Shown here piece after piece: positions 56,730-64,000 of a stretch of 64,000 bases of DNA. How positions within the stretch are numbered: position 1 is the stretch's first letter; the number at the start of each line of letters is the position of its first letter. The translations under genes and the position numbers were made by a program. The notes under the pieces were generated by a model, which did no database searches, was not told where the DNA came from, and saw only the letters and a program-made list of their open reading frames with translations. This DNA comes from Pseudomonas bijieensis (lineage in GTDB: Bacteria > Pseudomonadota > Gammaproteobacteria > Pseudomonadales > Pseudomonadaceae): contig NZ_CP048810.1 in the NCBI RefSeq assembly GCF_013347965.1, positions 992,001-1,056,000 of the forward strand. Reading direction: 5' to 3'.

Positions 56730-58559
56730 ATGGCAGACAAGCTGATTTCCCTGGCCGAACTCTCTCGTGATGCACAAAAGAAACCCGGACGTGGCGCCAG
56801 CGAGCAATTGCCACCCGGCGCCGCCCCTACCCTGCAGGACCTGACCGAATGCCTGCTGTTCAGCCCGGGCGATGGGCGCATCTGGTTGAACGGCGCGCGC
56901 ATGCTGCTGATGCACAACAGCGGCATCGGCGCACTGCGCCGGGAGCTGATTGAAAGCATGGGCCTGGCCCGCGCCCGAGGGATCATGCTGCGCACCGGCT
57001 ACCATTGCGGTGCCCGGGACGCCGCGTTGATCAAGGAACGCTTTCCCGAGGCCGATATCCTGGCGCTGTTTGCCGCCGGCCCGATCATCCATGCGATTGA
57101 AGGGGCGGTGAAGGTCGAGCCGGTGCACTTCGAATTCGACATGAACCTGGGAACCTATTACGGAGAGTTCCTCTGGCACCACTCCAGCGAAGATGATGAG
57201 CACATCGCCCAGTACGGCATCGGCACCGAGCCGGCCTGCTGGATGCAAACAGGCTATGCCACCGGATACACCTCGGCGATGGTCGGCCGGTTGATCGTCT
57301 ACCGCGAGGTCGAATGCCGCTCCACCGGCTCGAGCATTTGCCGGCTGATCGGAAAACCCGCCGAGGAATGGGACGACGCCGAAGCGGACCTGGCCGACCT
57401 CAACGCCGAACCCTTCGTCAGCACCGGTGGACGCAGCGCCACGGCACCCAACCGCAGCGATAAAGGCGCCCTGCCCACTGGCCTGCAAGCGGGTCCGACA
57501 CCGGCGCAAGACACCGACATGGTCGGTATTTCTTCAGCCTTCAACGCCGCTTGCCACATGTTAAGGCGGGTCGCGCCAACCCAGGCCACGGTGCTGTTCA
57601 CCGGTGAGTCCGGGGTCGGCAAGGAAATGTTCGCCAGGATGCTGCACCGCATCAGCCCGCGTCACGATGAGCCCTTCGTCGCCATCAACTGCGCGGCCAT
57701 TCCGGAAAACCTGATGGAGTCGGAGCTGTTCGGCGTCGAGCGCGGCGCCTACACCGGTGCCACTCAATCGCGCGCCGGGCGCTTCGAGCGCGCCGATGGC
57801 GGCACGCTGTTCCTGGACGAAATCGCCACCCTCAGCCTGGTGGCCCAGGGCAAGCTGCTGCGCGCACTTCAGGAAGGCGAGGTCGAGCGGGTTGGCGGCA
57901 GTCGCACCTTGAAGGTCGATGTGCGGGTGGTCGCCGCGACCAACGTCGACCTGCGCGCTGCGGCGCAGCGGGGCGAGTTCCGTGAAGACCTGTTCTTTCG
58001 CTTGAACGTGTTCCCGATCCACCTGCCGCCGTTGCGCGAACGCAAGGAAGACATCCCGCTGCTGATGACGCATTTCCTGCATCGCTTCACCCAGCGCCAC
58101 GGCCGCCAGATCAGCGGCTTCACCCCGCGCACGGCCGACACCCTGCTGGCCTATGACTTCCCGGGCAATATTCGCGAGTTGCAGAACCTGGTGGAGCGCG
58201 GCGTGATCAGTGCTCCGGACGGCGGCGCAATCGACCTGGCGCACCTGTTTACCAGCGGCGAACGCCTGGCCTTACCCATGTTCTCCATCGGCAAACGCGG
58301 CCAACTGGCCGCGGCACCGAACGACCAGGCACCCTCCCAGCGCACGACTGTCGCACCTGCCGATACAGGCAATGAAGCGATCCAGGCGTTGTTCGGCGGC
58401 AAGGACCTGAGCCGGCTGTCGCTGCAAGAGATCGAGGACACGATGATCGACCACTGCCTGAGCGAGGTGAAAGGCAATGTCTCCGAAGCGGCCCGCCGTC
58501 TCGGCCTGACTCGCGCGCAGTTGTCCTATCGCCTGTCGCGGCGGCCGATCAGCGAGTAA
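56730..58559 (+). CDS. XylR/DmpR-type sigma-54 activator with V4R domain
   Basis: 609 aa. N-terminal XylR_N-like segment ([41 protein letters not shown]), V4R ligand domain ([45 protein letters not shown]), then AAA+ with Walker A GESGVGKE (about 291), GAYTGA (about 339) in place of [16 protein letters not shown] and a Fis-type HTH ([20 protein letters not shown]). Such regulators bind aromatic compounds directly at the V4R module and activate sigma-54 promoters. Divergent from calA, which has a matching promoter; likely inducer coniferyl alcohol or a relative (inferred). Confidence 0.92.
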   Translation: MADKLISLAELSRDAQKKPGRGASEQLPPGAAPTLQDLTECLLFSPGDGRIWLNGARMLLMHNSGIGALRRELIESMGLARARGIMLRTGYHCGARDAALIKERFPEADILALFAAGPIIHAIEGAVKVEPVHFEFDMNLGTYYGEFLWHHSSEDDEHIAQYGIGTEPACWMQTGYATGYTSAMVGRLIVYREVECRSTGSSICRLIGKPAEEWDDAEADLADLNAEPFVSTGGRSATAPNRSDKGALPTGLQAGPTPAQDTDMVGISSAFNAACHMLRRVAPTQATVLFTGESGVGKEMFARMLHRISPRHDEPFVAINCAAIPENLMESELFGVERGAYTGATQSRAGRFERADGGTLFLDEIATLSLVAQGKLLRALQEGEVERVGGSRTLKVDVRVVAATNVDLRAAAQRGEFREDLFFRLNVFPIHLPPLRERKEDIPLLMTHFLHRFTQRHGRQISGFTPRTADTLLAYDFPGNIRELQNLVERGVISAPDGGAIDLAHLFTSGERLALPMFSIGKRGQLAAAPNDQAPSQRTTVAPADTGNEAIQALFGGKDLSRLSLQEIEDTMIDHCLSEVKGNVSEAARRLGLTRAQLSYRLSRRPISE

Positions 58560-58605
58560 AAGGTTGTGCGGGAGCGCTCAAGCCACTTATGGGAATGAAA
58601 TCATC

Positions 58606-58737
58606 GTGGCGAGGGGGATTTATCCCCGCTGGGCTGCGAAGCAGCCCCCAAACCAGGCAACCCGGTGAGTCAGGGAGATTGAGTTCGCTGCTTTAGGGCT
58701 GCTGCGCAGCCCGGCGGGGATAAATCCCCTCGCCACA
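58606..58737. repeat. REPIN (GGGGATTTATCCCC family) overlapping tetR 3' end
   Basis: GTGGCGAGGGGGATTTATCC and the inverted GGGATAAATCCCCTCGCCAC flank about 90 bases. The left core has five G where the copies near 1.5, 36.9 and 38.2 kb have four. The right half encodes the last codons of tetR. Confidence 0.88.
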
Positions 58738-59389
58738 GGGCGCATGCTGGATAAAACATCGACTGAACATGCCGAGGGCCACTTCGACCCGCTGTTCGAT
58801 CTGCTCGTCGGACCAGCTCTGTTGCACCCCAAGGGTGAAGAGCTTGAGCGGTTGGGAAATCAACAACGCGTCGATCAGTTCGATGGCCTCCTCGACATCC
58901 TCGTTTGCCAACAGCCCCCTTGCCCGCCGCCTTGCCCAGCCAGCCACGCAACAGGCCCAGGCAGCGTTCGGCACCTTCCTGATACCAGATCCGGGCAATG
59001 CCCGGCGCAGTCTCGCGCCCCTGCGCGGCCATGAGATAGAGACCCAGGGCCAATGGCGAAAGGGTCAGGCGCGCCCATAGGGTCAGGTACATGCGCAACT
59101 CGCTGAGCAGATCCTCGGCGCAGTCGATACCGCTTTCCAGAAGCAGTTCGAGGGTGGATAAGTCGCGGGCCACCAACTGTGAGAGCAACGCTTCCTTACT
59201 GGCCACCAGTAGATACACGGTCTTCTTCGAGATGCCGGCGGCGCGGGCGATGGCATCCATGGTGACATTGGCGAAGTTGCCGCTGCCAAGCGCCTGCGCC
59301 GCCGCGTCCAGCAGCAAACTCATCTGCTCCTCACGGCTGCGCAACGGAGGACGACCGCGCTTGGCGGGCTGCGCAGTGGTTTCAGGCAT
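58693..59389 (-). pseudogene. TetR-family regulator, one-base frameshift
   Basis: N-terminal HTH intact (RSREEQMSLLLDAAAQALGSGNFANVTMDAIARAAGISKKTVYLLVASKEALLSQLV). At a run of five G (complement of 58915-58919) the frame is lost; deleting one G restores GLLANEDVEEAIELIDALLISQPLKLFTLGVQQSW and a stop at 58693, giving 231 aa. The C-terminal residues (CGEGIYPRRAAQQP) are encoded by a REP element. The start overlaps the upstream esterase stop by one base, so it is the last gene of a calB-esterase-tetR unit. Confidence 0.85.
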
Positions 59390-60360
59390 TACGAGCCCGG
59401 TTGATTGGCATGGTGCACGTGTCCTGACAGTGATGGTTTGGCCAAGGTGCCCAGCCTAGCGCAATGGGCTGAAAACGCCTCGCGCAAAGAGTCCTCGATG
59501 AGTTGCCAGGCCTCCTGAGCCGAGTCATCCGGCCCCAGGTGGGTGAACATATGATCGCAGCCGGCGAACATCCGCTCATGCACCGCCACGCCGGCCTGAC
59601 GCAGTTTCTCTGCGTAGGCCTCGCCTTCAACGCGCAGAATGTCGTACTCGGCGGTGATCAGCGTGGTGGCGGGCATGCCCTGCAACGCCTCGAGCGGCAC
59701 CCGCAAGGGCGAGGCCAGAGGGTCGTGCGCGTGGGCCGGATCACTCAGGTAGCAACTATTGAAGAAGCGCATCAGGCCCGTGCCAAGCAGCGGTTTGTCG
59801 AGGGGCGAGTGCTTCTGTTCGGGATCCAGGGCCAAGTCCAGCGCCGCATAATCGATGATCTGATGCACCACCCGCAGCCGCTGGTGTCCCCGCGCCAGAT
59901 TGGCCACGCCGGTGGCCAGGTTGCCACCGGCGCTGTGCCCGCCGACGGCGATACACTGTGGGTCGATCCCCAAGGCCGTGGCCTGTCCGGCCAGCCACTC
60001 CAGCACCTCGAAGCTCTGTCGCACACCTGCGGGAAAGGGATGCTCTGGGGCCAGGACATAGTCCAGATTGACCACCAGGCAACCGAGATTGTGTGCAAGC
60101 CGCCGGCAATAGCTGTCGTCATGCTCCGGCACCCCGGCCACGAAACCACCGCCATGCAGGTTCAGATAGACCGGCAAGGGCTCCACGGACGGCGTATCGG
60201 GCCAATAGAACAGCGCCCGCGCCGGTCCCCACGCCGTCGGGATGATTTTCTCTTCGACCGCGCGTAACGGATACGCCGCTGCGTCGTAGATGAACTTGGC
60301 TTTCATGCGCTTGGCAAAGGCCCGCAGCAGTTTGGCCTTGAAGGTTTGCATCGCGTTCAT
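59389..60360 (-). CDS. Alpha/beta hydrolase of the hormone-sensitive lipase family
   Basis: 323 aa, no signal peptide. Oxyanion motif YLNLHGGGFVAG, nucleophile GGHSAGGNLATG (about residue 156), acid in TAEYDILRVEG and His in GCDHMFTHLG, the family IV esterase pattern. The gene lies 19 bases after calB and overlaps tetR, so it belongs to that operon. It could release coniferyl or hydroxycinnamoyl alcohols from plant esters; this is inference from context. Confidence 0.88.
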   Translation of the reverse strand: MNAMQTFKAKLLRAFAKRMKAKFIYDAAAYPLRAVEEKIIPTAWGPARALFYWPDTPSVEPLPVYLNLHGGGFVAGVPEHDDSYCRRLAHNLGCLVVNLDYVLAPEHPFPAGVRQSFEVLEWLAGQATALGIDPQCIAVGGHSAGGNLATGVANLARGHQRLRVVHQIIDYAALDLALDPEQKHSPLDKPLLGTGLMRFFNSCYLSDPAHAHDPLASPLRVPLEALQGMPATTLITAEYDILRVEGEAYAEKLRQAGVAVHERMFAGCDHMFTHLGPDDSAQEAWQLIEDSLREAFSAHCARLGTLAKPSLSGHVHHANQPGS

Positions 60361-60379
60361 GGTCAGACTCCTTGGCGAC

Positions 60380-61822
60380 TCAATGGGCCGTCAGCAATTG
60401 ATCCAGCAGGCCGTGGATCATTGCGCCGTAGGGCGCGCGCATGGCCAGGTTGGACTCACCGATCGGGCTCTGCACCACGACCGCCTTGGCATGGCTGAAG
60501 GTACGGAAACCATAGACGCCATGATAGGCCCCCATGCCGGAATGACCGACACCGCCGAACGGCAGCGCCTCGAACAGGACATGGCTAAAGACGTCATTGA
60601 TCACCACGCCACCCGAGGTCGTGCGCTCCAGCACCTGCCTACGCTCATCGGCATCCTCGCCAAAGTAATAGGCCGCCAACGGTCGCGGCTGGTTGTTGAC
60701 GTAATCAATCGCCGTGGCGAAATATCGGTAGGTTTTGATCGGTAACAGCGGCCCGAAAATCTCCTCGCGCAGTACCTGCATCTGCTCACGGGTGTCGAGC
60801 ACCAGGGTTGGGGCAATCTTGCGGATCTCGCGATCGCTCAGATCCTCCTGCGCCGGGTTGATCTCGATCAGCCGCGCACCTCTGGTTTTGGCATCGACGA
60901 GATAGCCTTGCAGACGGTCGAAATTACGCGGGTTGATGATCGAGGTGTAATCAGGGTTGCTGCGCAAGGTGGGGTACATGGCACTGACGAAGCGCACGGC
61001 CTCGGCAACGAAGTCCTCCAGTAACTCTTCCGGCAGCAGCACATAGTCCGGGGCCAGGCAGATCTGCCCGGCGTTGAACGTCTTCACCGTCATGACCCGC
61101 TGCACCACGGTCGCGAGGTCGGCGCTACGGGAAACCAGTACCGGCGATTTGCCGCCCAGCTCCAGGGTCACCGGCACCAGGTTGTCCGAGGCAGCGCGCA
61201 TGATGTGCCGGGCCACTGCGGTGCCCCCGGTAAAGATCAGATGGTCGAAGGGTTGCGCACTGAACAGCGCGCCGGCCTCAGCGTCACCGAGCACCGTGGT
61301 GAGTTCGTTCTCGTCGAAATAGCGGGCGATCAGTTCGGCGATCAACGCCGAGGTGCGCGGGGTCAGCTCCGAGGGTTTGAGCATGGCCCGGTTACCGGCG
61401 GCCAGGATGCTTGCCAGCGGCCCGAAGGCCAGCACGATGGGGAAATTCCACGGGCTGATCACACCGACCACGCCCAGCGGCTGGTAATCGACCCGCGCCT
61501 GGCAACCGGGAAACGGTGCCGGATGGGACTCTGATCGCATCCACTCGACCAAGTGCTCACGGCAATGCTTGAGGCTCGCCACAGAACCGGCAATATCCGA
61601 CAGCAGGGTTTGCTCGCGACTGCGATTGCCGAAGTCTGCCGACACCGCAGCGACAATGGCTTCGCGATTATCCAGAAGCAAGGCAATGGCCCGGTCGAGG
61701 CGGTCGCGGCGTAATTCCGGGCTCGCCGGCCCTTCGTCCAGATGGGCCTGCTTCATTTTCGCCAGCGTCGCAGCGAGTTGTTCGGCGCAGACCGGCGCAG
61801 CATGATGACCGATGATGCTCAT
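60380..61822 (-). CDS. calB: Coniferyl aldehyde dehydrogenase
   Basis: 480-residue aldehyde dehydrogenase that oxidises coniferyl aldehyde to ferulate. Features: GVISPWNFPIVLAFGPLASILAAGNRAMLKPSE, Glu in TLELGGKSPVLVS, Cys in TFNAGQICLAPDYVLLP and the C-terminal LPFGGVGHSGMGAYHGVYGFRTFSHAK, all characteristic of CalB-type enzymes, as is the length. RBS AGGAATTCACGCC precedes ATG 61822. Together with calA it feeds ferulate to fcs-ech-vdh. Confidence 0.93.
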   Translation of the reverse strand: MSIIGHHAAPVCAEQLAATLAKMKQAHLDEGPASPELRRDRLDRAIALLLDNREAIVAAVSADFGNRSREQTLLSDIAGSVASLKHCREHLVEWMRSESHPAPFPGCQARVDYQPLGVVGVISPWNFPIVLAFGPLASILAAGNRAMLKPSELTPRTSALIAELIARYFDENELTTVLGDAEAGALFSAQPFDHLIFTGGTAVARHIMRAASDNLVPVTLELGGKSPVLVSRSADLATVVQRVMTVKTFNAGQICLAPDYVLLPEELLEDFVAEAVRFVSAMYPTLRSNPDYTSIINPRNFDRLQGYLVDAKTRGARLIEINPAQEDLSDREIRKIAPTLVLDTREQMQVLREEIFGPLLPIKTYRYFATAIDYVNNQPRPLAAYYFGEDADERRQVLERTTSGGVVINDVFSHVLFEALPFGGVGHSGMGAYHGVYGFRTFSHAKAVVVQSPIGESNLAMRAPYGAMIHGLLDQLLTAH

Positions 61823-62205
61823 GGCGTGAATTCCTGCTGGTTGGATTGTTATTATTCAGCACTAATATTCGGCGAGCAGGCGCCTTTGCCGACTCGTTGC
61901 AGAGAAGTATGCCAAAAAACATGACAAAGGAAACCGTTAAGTTTCTTAATTTTTCAAGGCCGCGAAAGATAGAGAAACAGGTGGATATTGGAGAATAGCA
62001 AACATAAATCGGATGAAACGCACCATAACGCTGGGCGCTTGAGCGGCGTTCAGCAATGAGCAAATAATTGGCAACTAATTAATTTTAATAACTAATTACC
62101 GCAGCAACCTCCCCCCGTTTGGTTCAAGCGCAGCGGTTCTGTGGAGAGTGGATTTATCTCCTCACCACAGATGAATCCCCTCGCCATGAGCCTCGCATCA
62201 GTCCA
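61823..62205. other. Intergenic region upstream of calB
   Basis: AT-rich promoter region of calB on the minus strand. No gene is evident. It contains the third copy of the TAGTTA-type palindrome (62076-62094) and, at about 62138-62190, a degenerate REP (GTGGAGAGTGGATTTATCTC... CCTCGCCA) next to the porin stop. Confidence 0.5.
62076..62094 (-). promoter_or_regulatory. Palindromic operator upstream of calB
   Basis: On the minus strand TAGTTATTAAAATTAATTA, i.e. TAGTTA-N7-TAATTA, one base different from the elements before ech and calA, same spacing and same orientation relative to the gene. It is about 255 bases upstream of the calB start. Confidence 0.5.
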
Positions 62206-63513
62206 TCACCAGATCGGCACACTGTAGGTCAGCAGAAACCGCGTCTGGTTCTCATCGCGAAACGCGGCCGCCCCGGGAAAGTCATTGCGGTAAATCGATT
62301 TACGCGCAAGCAGTCCGAGGTTTTTCAATGCGCCGCTCTGGATCACATACCCCAGTTCCATCTGGAACTCGCGCTCCTTGCGGTCTTCGGCATTGAGCGC
62401 CGCCAGTTCGATGTGGTCGCCGCGCACGTAGCGCAAACGGGTCCTCAGGCCCGGTACGCCGACTGCGGCAAAGTCATAATCATGGATCACCTGCCAGGTG
62501 CGCTCCTTGGCGTTGAGAAAATCCGAGCTCATGGTCATTTCACTCAGGCCCATCAACTCGGTGCCAGACACATATGGCGTGGCCGTATCGCCGCTGGCGT
62601 GCATGTAGCCCAGGCTTACCCGGTGACCGCCCAAGCGATAACCCACCAGCGCCGAAACATTGCGGTTATCCACCTTGCCGGCCTTGGCCGCGCCGTCTTC
62701 GTCGCTGAAAAAACTGCGCAGATCGGTAGTCAACACGCCGTCGCCCAACGGCAGGTTATGCAGCAGCGCCAGCGTATTCTGTCGGTACAAGTCCGCCACT
62801 TCGGCGTGGTAGGCCCGCAGGCTGAGGTCTTTGTTGACCTGATAATCGCCGCCCACGTAAGCCATATGAGACGCGGTCGCCGCGCCATTGAAGCGACGGT
62901 TGGGCGAGGCGATGCTCATCGGCTGGTAGTCGGTGGAGTCGCGCCGGTTGATGCGGTCGATGTAACCAGTATTCAACGTTAGCCCTTCAATGCCCTTGGC
63001 ACTGAGGGTCGTGCCGCGAAAGGTCTGCGGCAACAGCCGCGACGGGCTGGCGAAGGCAAACGGCAGGAAAATCGATACGTCCCCGGTCTTCACCATGGTC
63101 TGGCCGATTCGCAGCTTGCCGGTCAACGCCAGACGCGAATACTCATCGGCGGCACGCTTGTCACTGCTGGAGACCGGCAACAACTCCGTACCACTGCGGT
63201 CCGGCGACGAGTCCAGCTTGATCCCCACCAGGCCCCGGGCATCCAGGCCGAAACCGACGGGACCTGGGGTAAACCCCGATTCCATATTCATGAACACACC
63301 TTGGGCCCATTCCCGAGCCGCGGTCTTGGCGCCGTCATCCTTGTAGTCGCGGTCCAGGTAGTAATTGCGCAGGGTCAAGGTTCCGTGGCTGTCGTCGATC
63401 AATCCCTCGGCGAGCACTGCGCTGGAAGCGAGGCTCAGCCCGAGGCAGGCCAGCAGACGGACGACAGGTGAAAGAGAAGGCGCCGCAACGGCGTCCCGGA
63501 CAAAGTCAGGCAT
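62206..63513 (-). CDS. OprD-family outer-membrane porin
   Basis: 435 aa from ATG 63513. After a basic start a hydrophobic signal segment (VVRLLACLGLSLASSAVLAEG) leads to the OprD pattern GLIDDSHGTLTLRNYYLDRDYKD, AREWAQGVFMNMESGFTPGPVGFGLDARGLVGIKLD, with the terminal strand FLLTYSVPIW. OprD-type channels take up small carboxylates and aromatic acids (the OpdK group uses vanillate). Divergent from an AAHS-type MFS gene, which supports aromatic acid uptake. Separate from the calB unit by 383 bases. Confidence 0.9.
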   Translation of the reverse strand: MPDFVRDAVAAPSLSPVVRLLACLGLSLASSAVLAEGLIDDSHGTLTLRNYYLDRDYKDDGAKTAAREWAQGVFMNMESGFTPGPVGFGLDARGLVGIKLDSSPDRSGTELLPVSSSDKRAADEYSRLALTGKLRIGQTMVKTGDVSIFLPFAFASPSRLLPQTFRGTTLSAKGIEGLTLNTGYIDRINRRDSTDYQPMSIASPNRRFNGAATASHMAYVGGDYQVNKDLSLRAYHAEVADLYRQNTLALLHNLPLGDGVLTTDLRSFFSDEDGAAKAGKVDNRNVSALVGYRLGGHRVSLGYMHASGDTATPYVSGTELMGLSEMTMSSDFLNAKERTWQVIHDYDFAAVGVPGLRTRLRYVRGDHIELAALNAEDRKEREFQMELGYVIQSGALKNLGLLARKSIYRNDFPGAAAFRDENQTRFLLTYSVPIW

Positions 63514-63829
63514 GTTCAACGTCCACTTATTGTTGTTGTTTTGGTCGGCCCGAGCTTTCGTAATAGCGGGCTATGCGGACTAAGAATGGAAATGGCGCGG
63601 GTGCTTCGTCAATCCAGACTGACCGATAATCGAACATTAATATAGTTAACCAATTTTTCAGTTCGTCCAAAATAACTCGTCAACCTATTGAATTTTATCG
63701 AAATATCACCTTAATCCACCGCCAGCTCGCGGCGATTCATTTTTTAGTTAGCTTTGTTAATCTTAATTCATCTGCCGGTTTCCCCCGTTACCGGTGCTCC
63801 ACAGACAAAAACAATAAGAGGGATTTGCC
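63514..63829. other. Promoter region between divergent porin and MFS genes
   Basis: AT-rich, no gene. Two exact TAGTTA half-sites occur (63643-63648 and 63745-63750); the second has a poor partner TAATCT at the same 7-base spacing, so these are at best degenerate copies of the ech/calA operator. Confidence 0.4.
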
Positions 63830-64000
63830 ATGAACAGTCCGGCGCGTCGTGCGACGCTGACCATCGCCTTGTGTTTTATCGTTGCGTTGATCGAGGGGTT
63901 CGATCTGCAATCGGCCGGCACTGCCGCCGCCGGTTTGCGACAGACGTTTGCCCTGGACCCGAAAATGATGGGCTGGGTATTCAGCGCCGGGATCATCGGC
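63830..64000 (+). CDS. MFS aromatic acid transporter (AAHS type), 5' part
   Basis: The first 57 codons of a gene cut by the window end. MNSPARRATLTIALCFIVALIEGFDLQSAGTAA shows helix 1 with the EGFD(L/I)Q motif of the aromatic acid:H+ symporter branch (PcaK, VanK, MhpT), then ALDPKMMGWVFSAGIIG entering helix 2. RBS AAGAGGGATTTGCC precedes ATG 63830. Probable importer of ferulate, vanillate or a related acid. Confidence 0.8.
   Translation, partial: MNSPARRATLTIALCFIVALIEGFDLQSAGTAAAGLRQTFALDPKMMGWVFSAGIIG

Noticed and set aside
61899..61914. Second sigma-54 promoter-like sequence upstream of calB (TGGCAT...CTGC on the minus strand)
   Set aside because: The spacing between GG and GC is one base too long, which normally abolishes sigma-54 recognition.
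63643..63763. Further copies of the TAGTTA-N7-TAACTA operator in the porin/MFS gap
   Set aside because: Only one half-site matches in each case; the partner halves agree at two or three of six positions, which AT-rich sequence gives by chance.

Overview
The window is chromosomal DNA of a Pseudomonas, most likely from the P. fluorescens complex (P. corrugata / P. brassicacearum type). The grounds are the GC-rich codon use, a complete fapABCDEF amyloid operon, NhaB, LpxO, a gnd-zwf pair, a ferulate cluster ordered as in fluorescent pseudomonads, and many REP/REPIN palindromes of the two families usual in this group. No insertion sequence, prophage, tRNA, rRNA or CRISPR array is visible.

Layout. 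1-7.3 kb: a short threonine dehydratase behind an attenuator-type leader peptide, a PQQ sugar dehydrogenase, Ku with a damaged LigD, and LpxO. 7.6-18.5 kb: an ABC-F ATPase, an MFS transporter, an alpha/beta hydrolase, azoreductase with a divergent LysR regulator, UppP, a Cache-type chemoreceptor, and the PnuC/NR-kinase NAD salvage pair. 18.8-25.3 kb: the Fap functional amyloid operon, a candidate sigma-54 promoter in front of it, and a convergent sigma-54 activator carrying a frameshift. 25.6-41.6 kb: a delta-60 repeat protein, NhaB, the gnd-zwf-HAD operon, a CptA-type phosphoethanolamine transferase, ZapE, a WYL regulator, nitrilase with LysR, and small conserved proteins.

41.7-64 kb is a lignin-monomer catabolic region. 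CalA oxidises coniferyl alcohol to the aldehyde, CalB oxidises the aldehyde to ferulate, Fcs activates ferulate to feruloyl-CoA, Ech converts that to vanillin plus acetyl-CoA, and Vdh makes vanillate. Around these lie a MarR regulator, an HBM chemoreceptor, a four-gene envelope module (DUF1302, DUF1329, YCF48-like, RND/MMPL permease) downstream of calA, a V4R-type sigma-54 activator, a TetR regulator, an esterase, an OprD-type porin and the start of an AAHS-type MFS transporter. A 19-bp palindrome TAGTTA-N7-TAACTA (exact at two places, one mismatch at the third) precedes ech, calA and calB in the same orientation. It suggests one regulator ties the three transcription units together. The calA copy overlaps the expected start of a good sigma-54 promoter.

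Four genes (the Fap-linked activator, zapE, a SnoaL-like gene and tetR) are each broken by one extra base in a G/C homopolymer, three of them in runs of exactly five. This looks more like a systematic base-calling artefact than four independent pseudogenes. LigD is different: its phosphoesterase domain is absent and the ligase motif I lysine and aspartate are replaced, while the polymerase domain looks intact.
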